The notes under the pieces were generated by a model. That model did no database searches. It saw nothing but the letters and a program-made list of their open reading frames with translations, and had not been told where the DNA came from. A stretch of DNA of 64,000 nucleotides from Saccharothrix espanaensis DSM 44229 (GTDB lineage Bacteria; Actinomycetota; Actinomycetes; Mycobacteriales; Pseudonocardiaceae), in the NCBI RefSeq assembly GCF_000328705.1, contig NC_019673.1:1426001-1490000 (forward strand). Direction: 5' to 3'. The translations under genes were made by a program, and so were the position numbers. This document shows positions 16,202 through 26,198 of the stretch, piece after piece; within the stretch, counting starts at the first letter, position 1, and every line of letters starts with the position of its first letter.

Positions 16202-16828
16202 GTGAGCCAGTTCCACGCGCCGCAGTCCCGGTACGTGCTCCCCTCGTTCGTCGAGCGCACGAGCTACGGCATCAAGGAGTCCAACCCGTACAACAAGCTG
16301 TTCGAGGAGCGCATCATCTTCCTCGGCGTGCAGGTGGACGACGCGTCGGCCAACGACGTGATGGCCCAGCTGCTCGTGCTGGAGTCGGAGGACCCCGACC
16401 GCGACATCCTGATGTACATCAACTCGCCGGGTGGCTCGTTCACCTCGCTGATGGCCATCTACGACACCATGCAGTTCGTCCGGCCGGACATCCAGACCTA
16501 CTGCCTGGGCCAGGCGGCCTCGGCCGCCGCGGTGCTGCTGGCGGCGGGTACGCCCGGCAAGCGGCACGCGCTGCCCAACTCGCGGATCCTGATCCACCAG
16601 CCCGCGACCGAGGGCGTGTACGGCCAGGTCTCCGACCTGGAGATCCAGTCGAACGAGATCCAGCGCGTTCGGCGCCTGCTGGAGAGCACGCTCGCGCGGC
16701 ACACCAGCCGGACGCCCGAGCAGGTGCGCCTGGACATCGAGCGCGACAAGATCCTGACCGCCGAAGAGGCCCGGGAGTACGGCATCGTGGACAGCGTCCT
16801 GCCGTACCGGAAGCTGTCGGCCAAGTAA
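16202..16828 (+). CDS. clpP2: ATP-dependent Clp protease proteolytic subunit ClpP2
   Basis: A 208-residue second ClpP paralogue. Catalytic Ser107 is in [11 protein letters not shown] and His132 in RILIHQP. The AASAAA sequence differs from the canonical AASMGA, as in other actinobacterial ClpP2 subunits, which need ClpP1 to form an active two-ring complex. The GTG at 16202 follows AGGAGAG. A hairpin lies between this gene and clpX. Confidence 0.95.
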   Translation: MSQFHAPQSRYVLPSFVERTSYGIKESNPYNKLFEERIIFLGVQVDDASANDVMAQLLVLESEDPDRDILMYINSPGGSFTSLMAIYDTMQFVRPDIQTYCLGQAASAAAVLLAAGTPGKRHALPNSRILIHQPATEGVYGQVSDLEIQSNEIQRVRRLLESTLARHTSRTPEQVRLDIERDKILTAEEAREYGIVDSVLPYRKLSAK

Positions 16829-16841
16829 GTGCCACGTGACG

Positions 16842-16890
16842 CCCGACACGCCGAGCCGACCAGGGTTCCTGCCCGGTTCGGGGTGTCGGG
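16842..16890 (+). terminator. Hairpin between clpP2 and clpX
   Basis: CCCGACAC (16842-16849) pairs with GTGTCGGG (16883-16890), flanked by further complementary GTGCC and GGCAC outside. It may terminate or attenuate clpP1-clpP2 transcription, leaving clpX partly separate. Confidence 0.5.
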
Positions 16891-17035
16891 GGCACGCTGG
16901 TCCTCCCACACAAGTGGGTAGGCCAGGTACCGTCGAGGGGAACGGGCGGACCCCGCAGCCGGCGGGCGGATGCCGACAAAGCAGTCAGGCGCACCTCACC
17001 AGGACGTGCGCCGGAGGGGACAGAGGTCAGCGGTC

Positions 17036-18316
17036 ATGGCGCGTATCGGTGACGGCGGCGACCTGCTGAAGTGCTCTTTCTGCGGGAAGAGCCAGAAGCA
17101 GGTGAAAAAACTCATCGCCGGCCCCGGTGTCTACATCTGCGATGAGTGCATCGACCTCTGCAACGAGATCATCGAGGAAGAGCTCGCGGAGGCGGGGGAC
17201 GTCAAGCTCGACGAGCTGCCCAAGCCCGCCGAGATCCACGAATTCCTCGACCAGTACGTGATCGGCCAGAACGAGGCCAAGCGCACGCTCTCGGTGGCGG
17301 TCTACAACCACTACAAGCGCATCCAGGCGGGCGACCGCGGGCGCGAGGGGCGCGACGACGGCGTGGAACTCGCCAAGTCGAACATCCTCATGCTCGGCCC
17401 CACCGGGTGCGGCAAGACCTACCTGGCCCAGACCTTGGCGAAGATGCTGAACGTGCCGTTCGCCATCGCGGACGCCACGGCGCTGACCGAGGCGGGCTAC
17501 GTGGGCGAGGATGTGGAGAACATCCTGCTCAAGCTGATCCAGGCGGCGGACTACGACGTCAAGCGCGCCGAGACCGGCATCATCTACATCGACGAGGTCG
17601 ACAAGATCGCTCGAAAGAGTGAAAATCCGTCGATCACCCGCGATGTCTCCGGCGAGGGCGTGCAGCAGGCCCTGCTGAAGATCCTGGAGGGCACCACCGC
17701 GTCCGTGCCGCCGCAGGGCGGGCGCAAGCACCCCCACCAGGAGTTCATCCAGATCGACACGACGAACGTGCTGTTCATCGTGGCGGGTGCGTTCGCGGGC
17801 CTGGAGAAGATCATCCAGGACCGGGTGGGCAAGCGCGGTCTGGGCTTCGGCGCCGAGGTCCGCACCAAGGCCGAGGTCGACGCCGCGGACTACTACGCCG
17901 ACTCGATGCCCGAGGACCTGATCAAGTTCGGCCTGATCCCCGAGTTCATCGGGCGGCTGCCGATGGTGGCCAGCGTCACCAGCCTCGACAAGGAATCGCT
18001 GGTCCGCATCCTCACCGAGCCGAAGAACGCGCTGGTCAAGCAGTACCAGAAGCTGTTCGAGATGGACGGGGTGGAGCTGGAGTTCACCAAGACCGCGATG
18101 GAGGCCGTGGCCGACCAGGCGATCCTGCGGGGCACCGGCGCGCGCGGCCTGCGGGCGATCATGGAGGAGGTCCTGCTGCCGGTGATGTACGACATCCCCA
18201 GCCGCACGGACGTCGCCAAGGTCGTCATCACCGAGCAGACGGTCAAGGAGAACGTGAACCCGACCATCGTCGCGCGGCAGCCGTCCCGGCGGGAGCGGCG
18301 CGAGAAGTCGGCGTGA
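17036..18316 (+). CDS. clpX: ATP-dependent Clp protease ATP-binding subunit ClpX
   Basis: A 426-residue AAA+ unfoldase. It has an N-terminal zinc-binding domain (C13, C16, C35, C38), Walker A GPTGCGKT near residue 121, Walker [11 protein letters not shown], and the IGF-type ClpP-docking region. The ATG at 17036 ([19 protein letters not shown]) is the conserved family start; the longer upstream reading is not homologous. It feeds unfolded proteins to ClpP1P2. The downstream hydrolase gene overlaps by four bases. Confidence 0.97.
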   Translation: MARIGDGGDLLKCSFCGKSQKQVKKLIAGPGVYICDECIDLCNEIIEEELAEAGDVKLDELPKPAEIHEFLDQYVIGQNEAKRTLSVAVYNHYKRIQAGDRGREGRDDGVELAKSNILMLGPTGCGKTYLAQTLAKMLNVPFAIADATALTEAGYVGEDVENILLKLIQAADYDVKRAETGIIYIDEVDKIARKSENPSITRDVSGEGVQQALLKILEGTTASVPPQGGRKHPHQEFIQIDTTNVLFIVAGAFAGLEKIIQDRVGKRGLGFGAEVRTKAEVDAADYYADSMPEDLIKFGLIPEFIGRLPMVASVTSLDKESLVRILTEPKNALVKQYQKLFEMDGVELEFTKTAMEAVADQAILRGTGARGLRAIMEEVLLPVMYDIPSRTDVAKVVITEQTVKENVNPTIVARQPSRRERREKSA

Positions 18317-18900
18317 GCCTTCCCCACACGCTGATCCTGCACGGTCTGGGCGGTTCCGGACCGACGCACTGGCAGAACTGGCTGGCAGGCGAGCTCGCCC
18401 ACCACGGTGGGCAGGTCGACCTGCCGCAGTTCACCCTCCCGGACGCGCCGCGGCTGCACGTGTGGCTGGCCGAGCTGCGCGAACACCTCGCCGCCGCGCC
18501 CAGCTCGGGCGAGCGGGTGGTGGTCGCGCACTCGCTGGCGTGCCTGCTGTGGCTGCACCACGCGGCCGGGGAGTTCGACGAGGCGCTGCGGGTCGACCGG
18601 GTCCTCCTGGTCGCCCCGGTCAGCCCGGAGTTCGCCGGCGAACCGCTGATCAGCGAGTTCCTCGACGTCCCGCTGGACCCGACGACCGTGCGCCGGGCGG
18701 GTGCGAGCACCCGCCTGGTCCTCGGCGAGGGCGACCCGTACTGCACGGTGGTGCGGGGCAAGGAACTGGCCGAGGCGCTCCGGCTGGACGTCGACGTCAT
18801 CGTCGGCGGCGCGCACCTGAACGTGGCGGCCGACTACGGCCCGTGGACCGCGGTCCTGAAGTGGGTCCGCAGCGACCGCACGCCCCTCACCCCACGCTGA
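18313..18900 (+). CDS. RBBP9/YdeN-type alpha/beta hydrolase
   Basis: A 195-residue small alpha/beta hydrolase. It has an N-terminal [18 protein letters not shown] (the family oxyanion region), nucleophile Ser in VVAHSLAC, an Asp in LGEGDPYC and a His in GGAHLN completing the triad. RBBP9/YdeN proteins are serine hydrolases of uncertain substrate. The GTG at 18313 overlaps the clpX stop (GTGA), so it is probably translated from the clpX message, though a functional link to proteolysis is only inferred from position. Confidence 0.85.
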   Translation: MSLPHTLILHGLGGSGPTHWQNWLAGELAHHGGQVDLPQFTLPDAPRLHVWLAELREHLAAAPSSGERVVVAHSLACLLWLHHAAGEFDEALRVDRVLLVAPVSPEFAGEPLISEFLDVPLDPTTVRRAGASTRLVLGEGDPYCTVVRGKELAEALRLDVDVIVGGAHLNVAADYGPWTAVLKWVRSDRTPLTPR

Positions 18901-18935
18901 CCCCGCTCACGCCGCGCTGACCCCGCTCACGCCGC
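18896..18935. repeat. Tandem duplication of a 20-base unit
   Basis: Two perfect adjacent copies of GCTGACCCCGCTCACGCCGC. The first includes the hydrolase stop codon, so the duplication lies in the 3' flank and leaves a second in-phase-looking end sequence after the gene. Confidence 0.85.
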
Positions 18936-18943
18936 GCCGGCCG

Positions 18944-19813
18944 TCACGGGGTCTCGACGCGTTTGCCCAGGAAGCGGATCACGTCCGGCACGATCTTGCG
19001 GTAGAACACGTCGTCGTGGCCGCCGGGGGTCACCGAGGCCACGGCGGGCTTCGCGGCGGCGATGAACTTGCGGGTGCCCTCGATGAACCGGTCGTGGTCG
19101 CCGATCCACACGCCGACCGGGGCCGGGCCCAGCTTGTCCACGTGCTTGAGCGGGTCCAGGGCGGCCCACTGCTCCTGGTTCGCGAACGCGCGGCGCTTGG
19201 CCATCTCCGGCCAGGTCAGCAGCAGGCCGGGGGAGATCGCGGCCACCGCCTTGAGCGGTTCACGGCGTTCCGCGCGCCGGCGGGCGTGGACCAGCGCCCC
19301 GAAGCCGCCCATGGACACCCCGGTGCACGCGAAGACCGGCCCGCAGGAGCGCTCGGCGAGCCAGCGGGGCACCTCTTCGAGCAGCATCGCCATCGGGTCG
19401 TCGCCGGGCGCGTTCTCGTGCCAGTAGTTGTCGCCGCCGTCGACCGCGACGAAGCCGAACGGCGGCACGGACCGCCGGCCGACCGCGGTGACCAGGGCGT
19501 CCGGCAGGCCGCCGACGGCCGCGAAGCGGGCGTTGCCGTGCAGGCCGTGCAGGAGGATCGACATCGGCAGGGTGGAGGTGGGCACGCCGGGCGGCAGGAT
19601 CGTCACCAGGTCGACCTCGCGGCGGCGGTACTGGGAGTACACCCGGTCCACCCGCACCACGGGCCGCTTTCCGGCGGGCACCGGACCCGCCACGCCCAGC
19701 ACGTGCCGCAGCGCGTCGCTGCCCGGCGCGTGCCCGTTGAGCGTCGCGGCGACCCCCGTCACGGCCAGCCCGGTCGCGCCGAGCGCGCCGAGCACCGTCC
19801 GCCTGCTGACCAT
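18944..19813 (-). CDS. Secreted esterase-like alpha/beta hydrolase
   Basis: A 289-residue protein with a Tat-like N-terminus (VSRRTVLGALGATGLAV) and an esterase/antigen 85-type hydrolase fold. It has an oxyanion loop SILLHGLHG, nucleophile Ser in GVSMGGFG near residue 168, an Asp in WIGDHDRF and a His in PGGHDD. Likely exported across the membrane and active on ester or mycolate/acyl substrates; the substrate is not predictable. It converges on the clpX operon. Confidence 0.82.
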   Translation of the reverse strand: MVSRRTVLGALGATGLAVTGVAATLNGHAPGSDALRHVLGVAGPVPAGKRPVVRVDRVYSQYRRREVDLVTILPPGVPTSTLPMSILLHGLHGNARFAAVGGLPDALVTAVGRRSVPPFGFVAVDGGDNYWHENAPGDDPMAMLLEEVPRWLAERSCGPVFACTGVSMGGFGALVHARRRAERREPLKAVAAISPGLLLTWPEMAKRRAFANQEQWAALDPLKHVDKLGPAPVGVWIGDHDRFIEGTRKFIAAAKPAVASVTPGGHDDVFYRKIVPDVIRFLGKRVETP

Positions 19814-19868
19814 GTCCCCCTCCTGCGATCCCCCGGTTCCATCGCGCCGGGCACCCCCGGCGTTTCCG

Positions 19869-21044
19869 CTACACCACCGATCGCGCCCGAAGTTCGGCTA
19901 TCCGCTCCAGCGGGTAGCCGAGCGTGCTCAGCACGTGGTCGGTGTGCTCGCCCAGCGCGGGCACCCGGCCCGGCGCCCAGTCCCAGCCGGTGGAGTCGAC
20001 CGGTGGGCGCAGCACCGCCGCCTCGCCGCCCGGCACGCCCACCCGCGTCCACCGCTCGCGGGCGGCCAGCTGCGGGTGGTCGGGCAGGTCGGCGACCGAG
20101 CGGGTGCGGGCGGCGGGCACGTCGGCGGCGTCCAGTGCGTCGAGCAGGTCGGCCGCCGCCCAGCCGGTGAAGTCGAGTTCGGCGTGCAGCTCGGGCCGGT
20201 GCGCCACCCTCGTGCCCACCGTGCCGAACCGCACGTCGTCGGCCAGCTCGGGCCGGCCGAGCACCCCGCACAGCCGTCGCCACTGCGGGTCGTTCTGGAC
20301 GGCCAGGTGCACCGCCCCGTCCCGGCAGCGGAACGGCCCGTACGGCGCGATGCTCGGGTGGTGCGCCCCGGTGCGCGGCGCGGCGGCCCCGGTGCCGGCG
20401 GCGTAGAGGGCGGGCTGGTGCATCCACTCGGCCATCGCCTCGAACAGGGTCAGCCGCAGCGTGACGCCCTCGCCGGTGCGCTCCCGGTGCAGCAGGGCCG
20501 CGAGCACCGCGGACTGGAGCTGCACGCCCGCGGCGATGTCGGCGACCGAGATGCCCGCCCGCGCGGTCACCTCGCCCTCACCGGTCAGCTCGACCAGGCC
20601 CGCTTCGGACTGCACGAGCGCGTCGAACGCCTTGCGCCCGGCGTACGGGCCGGTCTCGCCGTAGCCGGACAGCTCGCCGACCACCAGCGACGGGTGTTCG
20701 CAGCGCAGCGTCTCGGCGTCCACACCCAGTCGACGCGCCGCGCCCGGCGAGAGGTTGCACAGCACCACGTCGGCGCGCGCGACGAGGTCGGCGAGCACCT
20801 CGCGGCCCTCGGGGTGCTTGAGGTCGAGGGTGAGCGACTCCTTGCCGGCGTTGGTCCACGCGAAGTACGAGGACACCTCGCCGCACGCCTGGTCGTAGTG
20901 GCGGGCGAAGTCGCCGCCGTCCGGGCGCTCCACCTTCACCACCCGCGCGCCCAGATCGGCCAGCAGCTTGGTCGCGTACGGCACCGCCACGGCCTGTTCG
21001 ACGCTGACGACGAGCACGCCGTCCAGGGGTCTCGCGGGGCTCAA
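19869..21044 (-). CDS. CaiB/BaiF family CoA-transferase
   Basis: A 391-residue class III CoA-transferase. The N-terminal half has [19 protein letters not shown] and the catalytic Asp in [23 protein letters not shown] is the conserved subunit-interface motif. Class III enzymes move CoA between carboxylic acids, for example formyl-CoA to oxalate. The TTG at 21044 overlaps the fdhD stop (TTGA), so the two are translationally coupled. With fdhD and an OFA transporter next door, an oxalate/formate role is attractive, but no oxalyl-CoA decarboxylase is present and substrate is unproven. Confidence 0.85.
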   Translation of the reverse strand: MSPARPLDGVLVVSVEQAVAVPYATKLLADLGARVVKVERPDGGDFARHYDQACGEVSSYFAWTNAGKESLTLDLKHPEGREVLADLVARADVVLCNLSPGAARRLGVDAETLRCEHPSLVVGELSGYGETGPYAGRKAFDALVQSEAGLVELTGEGEVTARAGISVADIAAGVQLQSAVLAALLHRERTGEGVTLRLTLFEAMAEWMHQPALYAAGTGAAAPRTGAHHPSIAPYGPFRCRDGAVHLAVQNDPQWRRLCGVLGRPELADDVRFGTVGTRVAHRPELHAELDFTGWAAADLLDALDAADVPAARTRSVADLPDHPQLAARERWTRVGVPGGEAAVLRPPVDSTGWDWAPGRVPALGEHTDHVLSTLGYPLERIAELRARSVV

Positions 21045-21865
21045 GCGGTGATCCGTTCCACGCCGGTGTAGACGTTCATCGAGTCGCCGCGCAGGAACCC
21101 GACCAGCGTCACGCCCTGCTCCTCGGCCAGCTCCGCGGCCAGCGACGACGGCGCGGACACCGCGGCGAGCACCGGCACCCCGGCCATCGCGGCCTTCTGG
21201 ACCAGCTCGAACGACGCCCGCCCGGACACCATCAGCACCGTCCCGGTCAGCGGCACCCGGTCCTGGAGCACGGCCCAGCCGAGCACCTTGTCCACCGCGT
21301 TGTGCCGCCCGACGTCCTCGCGCACGACCAGCGCCTCGCCCGAGGAGGTGAAGAGCCCGGCGGCGTGCAGGCCGCCGGTGGAGGCGAACACCTTCTGCTT
21401 CGCGCGCAACGCGTCGGGCAGCGACGTCAGCACGTCCACGTCGACCCGGACGGCGTCCTGGGCGGGGGAGTAGCGGGTCTTGAGCTTGACCGCGTCCAGC
21501 GCCGCCTTGCCGCACACCCCGCACGACGAGGTGGTGTAGAAGTTCCGCTCGACCCCGGGGTCCGGCGGCGGCACGTGGTCGGCCAGCGTGACGTCGAGCA
21601 CGTTGTAGGTGTTGAGCCCGTCCGGGCCGGTGCCCTCGCAGAACCGGGCCACCGACACGTCGGCGAGCCCGCCGATCACGCCTTCGCCGAGCAGGAAGCC
21701 GTGCGCGAGCTCCACGTCGTGGCCGGGTGTGCGCATGGTCACGGTCAGCGGTTTGCCGCCGACGCGCAGCTCCAACGGCTCCTCGGCGGCCAGCGAGTCG
21801 ACCCGCGTGCGGTGCGTTCGTCGCGAATACGTGACCACTGGGCGACGGACGGTGACTCGCCCCAT
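21041..21865 (-). CDS. fdhD: Formate dehydrogenase sulfurtransferase FdhD
   Basis: A 274-residue FdhD protein with the essential cysteine pair in SCGVCG (C115, C118) and the conserved [13 protein letters not shown] motif. FdhD carries sulfur from a cysteine desulfurase to the molybdenum or tungsten bis-MGD cofactor of formate dehydrogenase-type enzymes. Its likely client is the FdhF/YdeP-like oxidoreductase encoded at 26541-28832. It is divergent from the OFA transporter gene, sharing a 67-base intergenic region. Confidence 0.95.
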   Translation of the reverse strand: MGRVTVRRPVVTYSRRTHRTRVDSLAAEEPLELRVGGKPLTVTMRTPGHDVELAHGFLLGEGVIGGLADVSVARFCEGTGPDGLNTYNVLDVTLADHVPPPDPGVERNFYTTSSCGVCGKAALDAVKLKTRYSPAQDAVRVDVDVLTSLPDALRAKQKVFASTGGLHAAGLFTSSGEALVVREDVGRHNAVDKVLGWAVLQDRVPLTGTVLMVSGRASFELVQKAAMAGVPVLAAVSAPSSLAAELAEEQGVTLVGFLRGDSMNVYTGVERITA

Positions 21866-21932
21866 GGTGGAACTCCTTCTCGGCGCTTAGTTTCCAGGTC
21901 AGTCATCCACCAGGTTACGGAGGTGTCGGCCA

Positions 21933-23258
21933 GTGGGGGCCCGACCAGGGGGTTTTCTCGACCGCTCGCGAACCGTCGCGCCACCGGGGTGGAACCGCTG
22001 GCTGGTGCCGCCCGCGGCGCTCTCGGTCCACCTCGCCATCGGCCAGGCGTACGCGTGGAGCGTGTTCAAGCCACCGTTGGAGAGCGCGCTGGGGCTGTCC
22101 GGCACGCAGAGCGCGCTGCCGTTCCAGCTCGGGATCGTGATGCTGGGCCTGTCGGCGGCGTTCGGCGGCACGCTGGTCGAGCGCAACGGTCCGCGGTGGG
22201 CGATGTTCGTGTCCGCCACGTGCTTCTCGTCGGGTTTCCTGATCTCCGCGCTCGGCGCGTGGACCGGGCAGTACTGGCTGGTGGTGCTCGGCTACGGGTT
22301 CGTCGGTGGCATCGGGCTGGGCATCGGGTACATCTCGCCGGTCTCCACGCTGATCAAGTGGTTCCCGGACCGGCCGGGCATGGCCACCGGTATCGCGATC
22401 ATGGGCTTCGGCGGCGGCGCGCTGATCGCCTCGCCGTGGTCGGCGCAGATGCTGGAGACGTTCGGCCGCACGAACACCGGCATCGCGCAGACGTTCCTGG
22501 TGCACGGCCTGGCGTACGCGGTCTTCATGTCCGTGGGCGTGCTGCTGATCCGGGTTCCCACCGAGACGGCCGAGAAGCGGGTGGCCCGCTCGGCGGTGAA
22601 CGTGTCGGCGCGCAACGCCCTGAAGACACCGCAGTTCTGGTGCCTGTGGGTGGTGCTGTGCTTCAACGTCACCGCGGGCATCGGCATCCTGGAGAAGGCC
22701 GCGCCGATGATCCGGGACTTCTTCGCCGACACGTCCGCGCCGGTCGCCGCCGGGGCCGCGGCCGGGTTCGTGGCGCTGCTGTCGCTGGCGAACATGGCGG
22801 GCCGGATCGTGTGGTCGTCCACATCGGACCTGGTGGGCCGCAAGAACATCTACCGGGTGTACCTGGGCGCGGGCGCGTTGACCTACCTGGCGCTGGCGTT
22901 GGCCGGTAACACGTCCAAGGTGCTGTTCGTGGTGTGCGCCATGCTGATCCTGTCGTTCTACGGCGGCGGGTTCGCCACGATCCCGGCGTACCTCAAGGAC
23001 CTGTTCGGCACCTACCAGGTGGGCGCGATCCACGGCCGGCTGCTCACCGCCTGGTCGCTGGCGGGCGTGCTGGGGCCGTTGATCGTCAACGCCATCGCGG
23101 ACGGCCAGAAGGCCGCGGGCAAGGCCGGGCCGGACCTCTACACGACCTCGCTGCACATCATGATCGTGCTGCTGGTCGTCGGGTTCGTGGCGAACGAGCT
23201 GGTGCGCCCGGTGGCCGCGAAGCACCACGAGCCGGTGCTGGAAGGAGCGTCCCGGTGA
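21933..23258 (+). CDS. OFA-family MFS transporter (oxalate/formate antiporter type)
   Basis: A 441-residue 12-helix permease of the oxalate/formate antiporter (OFA) group: GQAYAWSVFKPPLE in the first helix, GIGLGIGYISPVSTLIKWFPDRPG in two overlapping conserved stretches, and a central loop near residue 200. OFA members exchange oxalate and formate or carry other monocarboxylates. The GTG at 21933 follows GGAGG. It is immediately followed by a 35-residue partner protein and lies beside fdhD, consistent with formate movement. Confidence 0.9.
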   Translation: MGARPGGFLDRSRTVAPPGWNRWLVPPAALSVHLAIGQAYAWSVFKPPLESALGLSGTQSALPFQLGIVMLGLSAAFGGTLVERNGPRWAMFVSATCFSSGFLISALGAWTGQYWLVVLGYGFVGGIGLGIGYISPVSTLIKWFPDRPGMATGIAIMGFGGGALIASPWSAQMLETFGRTNTGIAQTFLVHGLAYAVFMSVGVLLIRVPTETAEKRVARSAVNVSARNALKTPQFWCLWVVLCFNVTAGIGILEKAAPMIRDFFADTSAPVAAGAAAGFVALLSLANMAGRIVWSSTSDLVGRKNIYRVYLGAGALTYLALALAGNTSKVLFVVCAMLILSFYGGGFATIPAYLKDLFGTYQVGAIHGRLLTAWSLAGVLGPLIVNAIADGQKAAGKAGPDLYTTSLHIMIVLLVVGFVANELVRPVAAKHHEPVLEGASR

Positions 23259-23362
23259 ACCGCACGGCGCTGGTGGTATTCGCCTGGCTTTGGGTCGGGC
23301 TCCCGTTGGCCTATGGGTTGGTGGAGCTGATCCGCAAGGTGACGGCGCTGTTCAGCGGTTAG
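23255..23362 (+). CDS. MFS transporter small subunit, 35 residues
   Basis: A micro-protein of 35 residues, beginning NRTALVVFAWLWVGLPLAYG after the GTG start, that is a single transmembrane helix with a short basic tail. Its GTG overlaps the transporter stop codon (GTGA), so it is translationally coupled. Tiny membrane proteins annotated as MFS transporter small subunit occur directly after OFA transporters in actinobacteria, and this one fits in size and position. It probably associates with the transporter; the function is not established. Confidence 0.8.
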   Translation: MNRTALVVFAWLWVGLPLAYGLVELIRKVTALFSG

Positions 23363-23371
23363 TGTCGGAGG

Positions 23372-24892
23372 GTGGATTCCTACGACGTGGTGGTTGTCGG
23401 CGGCGGGCACAACGCCCTGGTCGCGGCGGCCTACCTGGCGCGCGCCGGGCGCTCCGTGCTGGTGCTGGAGAAGCTCGACCACGTCGGCGGCGCGGCCGTC
23501 AGCGAGCAGGCGTTCCCCGGTGTGGACGCCCGGCTGTCCCGCTACTCGTACCTGGTCAGCCTGCTGCCCGACCGGATCGTGGCCGACCTCGGGCTGACGG
23601 TGGCGCTGCGGTCGCGGGCCGCGTCGTCCTACACGCCGGCCGGGAACCTGCTGGTCGAGCGCACGCCGGGCGAGGTCACCGCGGCCTCGTTCCGCGCGCT
23701 GACCGGCTCGGACGCCGAGTTCGAGCGCTGGCAGCGCTGGTACGCCGACCTGGAGGCGCTCGCCGCCGCCCTCGCACCGACCCTGCTGGAACCGCTGGTG
23801 TCCCGTCAGCACGCCCGGATCCGGGTGGACGCGGTGGCCCGGATGCGGCTGTGGGAACAGGTCTTCGAGCGCCCGCTCGGCGGCACGCTGGAGGAGCTGT
23901 TCACCGACGACGTGGTGCGCGGCGTGGTCGCGACCGACGGCCTGATCGGCACGCACACCTCGGTGCACGACCTGGCGGCCAACCGGTGCTTCCTCTACCA
24001 CGTGATCGGCAACGGCACGGGGGAGTGGAAGGTGCCGGTCGGCGGGATGGGCGCGGTGACCGGCGAGCTGGTGCGGGCCGCGCGCGCGGCGGGCGCGGAG
24101 ATCGTGACCGGCGCCGAGGTGTCCAGGGTGGACGCCGACGGCAAGACCGCCGAGGTGGAGTACGACGGGCGCACCGTGGGCGCGCGGTTCGTGCTGTCCG
24201 GCGTCGCGCCGCACGTGCTGGACGCGTTGCGCGGCAAGGAGTCCGGGCCGGTGGCCGAGGGCAGCCAGCTCAAGGTGAACATGCTGCTGGAACGGCTGCC
24301 GAAGGTGCGCGGCGGGGTCGACCCGAAGCTCGCGTTCGCGGGCACCCTGCACCTGGACGAGTCGTACGACCAGCTGGAGACGGCCTACCGGGAGAGCGCG
24401 GCCGGGCAGGTGCCGACCGTGCTGCCCGCCGAGATGTACTGCCACACGCTGACCGACCCGTCGATCCTGGCCCCGGACCTGGTCGAACGCGGGTGGCACA
24501 CGCTCACCCTGTTCGGCCTGCACACCCCGGCCGCGTTGTTCGAGGAGGACAACGACGGCCTGCGGCAGCGGCTGGTCGACCGGTACCTCCGAGCGTTGAA
24601 CGCGCACCTGGAGGAGCCGGTCGAGGACTGCCTGGCCCGCGACGCCGAGGGCCGGCCGTGCCTGGAGGCCCGGTCGCCGCTGGACCTGGAGGCGGAACTC
24701 GGGCTGCCGCGCGGCAACATCTTCCACGGCGCGCTGGCGTGGCCGTTCGCGGAGGAGGAGGACGAGGTGGGGCGTTGGGGCGTGGAGACCGACGTGCCGA
24801 ACCTGTTCGTGTGCGGTGCGGGGGCGCGGCGCGGCGGCGGGGTCAGCGGCATCGGCGGGCACAACGCCGCGATGGCCGTGCTGGAGCGCTAG
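23372..24892 (+). CDS. FAD-dependent oxidoreductase (phytoene desaturase/PYROXD2-like)
   Basis: A 506-residue flavoprotein with an N-terminal Rossmann motif YDVVVVGGGHNALVAAAYLA, then a second FAD-contact stretch VLEKLDHVGGAAVSEQAFPG. The C-terminal NLFVCGAGARRGGGVSGIGG resembles the substrate/FAD clamp of phytoene desaturase-like enzymes. No carotenoid genes accompany it, so the PYROXD2-like group of unknown substrate is more likely. The GTG start at 23372 is nine bases after the small transporter subunit, so it may be co-transcribed. Confidence 0.85.
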   Translation: MDSYDVVVVGGGHNALVAAAYLARAGRSVLVLEKLDHVGGAAVSEQAFPGVDARLSRYSYLVSLLPDRIVADLGLTVALRSRAASSYTPAGNLLVERTPGEVTAASFRALTGSDAEFERWQRWYADLEALAAALAPTLLEPLVSRQHARIRVDAVARMRLWEQVFERPLGGTLEELFTDDVVRGVVATDGLIGTHTSVHDLAANRCFLYHVIGNGTGEWKVPVGGMGAVTGELVRAARAAGAEIVTGAEVSRVDADGKTAEVEYDGRTVGARFVLSGVAPHVLDALRGKESGPVAEGSQLKVNMLLERLPKVRGGVDPKLAFAGTLHLDESYDQLETAYRESAAGQVPTVLPAEMYCHTLTDPSILAPDLVERGWHTLTLFGLHTPAALFEEDNDGLRQRLVDRYLRALNAHLEEPVEDCLARDAEGRPCLEARSPLDLEAELGLPRGNIFHGALAWPFAEEEDEVGRWGVETDVPNLFVCGAGARRGGGVSGIGGHNAAMAVLER

Positions 24893-24896
24893 CCCG

Positions 24897-25415
24897 TCAG
24901 ACCCGCTCGAACAGGGCGGTGACGAGCTTCTTCTCCTGCTCGAAGTTCGCGCCGGAGGTCACCACGACCTCCAGCGGGCCCTTGCGCGCCGCGAGGGTGT
25001 TGACCAGGACCTCGCCGGTGCCCAGCGAGCCGGTGTAGGCCTCGTCGAAGAAGCCCGGCAGGTCCTTGGCCCGTTGGCCGCCCGAGCCGAACCCCTCCTT
25101 GCCCTTGGCGAACGAGGCGGCGTCGGCCCCGGTGGCGAACCGGACGGAGGTCATCGCGCCGCCGCCGTCGTAGTGGCAGGTGACGAGCTTGCCGTCGATC
25201 TCCTGCCGGGGGTGCTTCAGGTTGAGCTGGAGGGCCGCGCCCACGACGTCGGCGGGGGCCTTGGCGCAGTCGATGCCGGCCACCGCCGCCTGCGTCGTGG
25301 ACGTCGTGGTCGGCGGTGCCGAGTCGCCGGTGGTCGGCGCGCTCTCCGGCGTGGCGGTGCAGGCGGTGAGCACGGCGAGCCCCAGCACTGCCGCGAGCGC
25401 GTTCTTGATGACCAC
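24897..25415 (-). CDS. Secreted lipoprotein of unknown function
   Basis: A 172-residue protein with a lipoprotein signal peptide (hydrophobic segment, then lipobox LTAC with C19), a Thr/Ser/Pro-rich linker to about residue 45, and a small beta-rich domain with one further cysteine pair (GIDCAK and VTCHYDGG). This layout resembles the DUF3558-type lipoproteins common in Pseudonocardiales, but I cannot confirm the family. It converges on the flavoprotein gene with four bases between stops. Confidence 0.75.
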   Translation of the reverse strand: MVIKNALAAVLGLAVLTACTATPESAPTTGDSAPPTTTSTTQAAVAGIDCAKAPADVVGAALQLNLKHPRQEIDGKLVTCHYDGGGAMTSVRFATGADAASFAKGKEGFGSGGQRAKDLPGFFDEAYTGSLGTGEVLVNTLAARKGPLEVVVTSGANFEQEKKLVTALFERV

Positions 25416-25478
25416 AGATCCTCCAGGCGTGTCGCCCGGAGGTTCGCCCGGACGGGTGCCGACGTTACCCGAGCGCTA

Positions 25479-25510
25479 TATCAAGGAACCTTGCTAAAGG
25501 GTTCTTGATA
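25479..25510. promoter_or_regulatory. Inverted repeat upstream of the winged-helix regulator
   Basis: TATCAAGGAACC (25479-25490) and GGGTTCTTGATA (25499-25510) are near-perfect complements around eight bases, 16 bases before the regulator start. It is a likely autoregulatory operator. The adjoining GCGCTATATC recurs at about 26107, upstream of the next gene. Confidence 0.6.
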
Positions 25511-25526
25511 TGCGTACGCTCGGGGC

Positions 25527-26102
25527 ATGGCCGAGCCGCGCGACGACCTCATCCGGGATCCTCGGGAGCTGCGCGCGCTCGCGCACCCGTTCCGCTGGAA
25601 GCTCATCGACCTGCTGTCCAGCGAGGGGCAGCGGACCGCGACCCAGTGCGCGCAGGCCCTCGGCGAGAGCGTGGCCGGCTGCTCGTACCACCTGAACATG
25701 CTGGCCAAGTACGGGTTCGTGGAGGAGGTGCCGGACGTCAAGGGCCGGCAGAAGCCGTGGCGGATGCTCCGGCACCACCAGAGCTGGTCCACCGAGGACA
25801 TGGACGACGAGACCGTCCTCGCCGCCGAAGCGGCCAGTGACGCGTTGATCGAGCAGGAGTTCGCCGCGCTGCGCGAGCGCTTGCGCCGCAAGAGCCTCGA
25901 ACCGCTCGAATGGCAGACCGCCACCGGCATCCGGGGGCACCTGGAGTTCCTCACCGCGGCGGAGGCGGAGGAGGTCCAGGCCGCCATGTTCGCCGTGCTG
26001 GAGAAGTTCGCCGACCGCCACCACGACCCGGCGGCCCGGCCGGAGGGCGCACGCCCGGTGCGCATCTTCCAAGCCACGACCGTGGCACCGCGGCGGGACT
26101 GA
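25527..26102 (+). CDS. ArsR-like winged-helix transcriptional regulator
   Basis: A 191-residue protein with an N-terminal ArsR/HTH_20-type winged helix (LRALAHPFRWKLIDLLSSEG, then AQALGESVAGCSYHLNMLAK). A helical C-terminal part follows with no conserved metal-binding cysteine pair, so it is not an obvious metal sensor. Proteins of this build often control membrane transporters or lipid genes. The palindrome just upstream suggests autoregulation, and the short gene at 26199 may be a second target. Confidence 0.85.
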   Translation: MAEPRDDLIRDPRELRALAHPFRWKLIDLLSSEGQRTATQCAQALGESVAGCSYHLNMLAKYGFVEEVPDVKGRQKPWRMLRHHQSWSTEDMDDETVLAAEAASDALIEQEFAALRERLRRKSLEPLEWQTATGIRGHLEFLTAAEAEEVQAAMFAVLEKFADRHHDPAARPEGARPVRIFQATTVAPRRD

Positions 26103-26198
26103 GCACGCGCTATATCGGTGGAGGCCGCCCGGCGGGCTCGCTACCGTTCGACGTTCACCCGTTTTCCGAACCGGCCCAGCGATCGAGGGGGATTCGCC

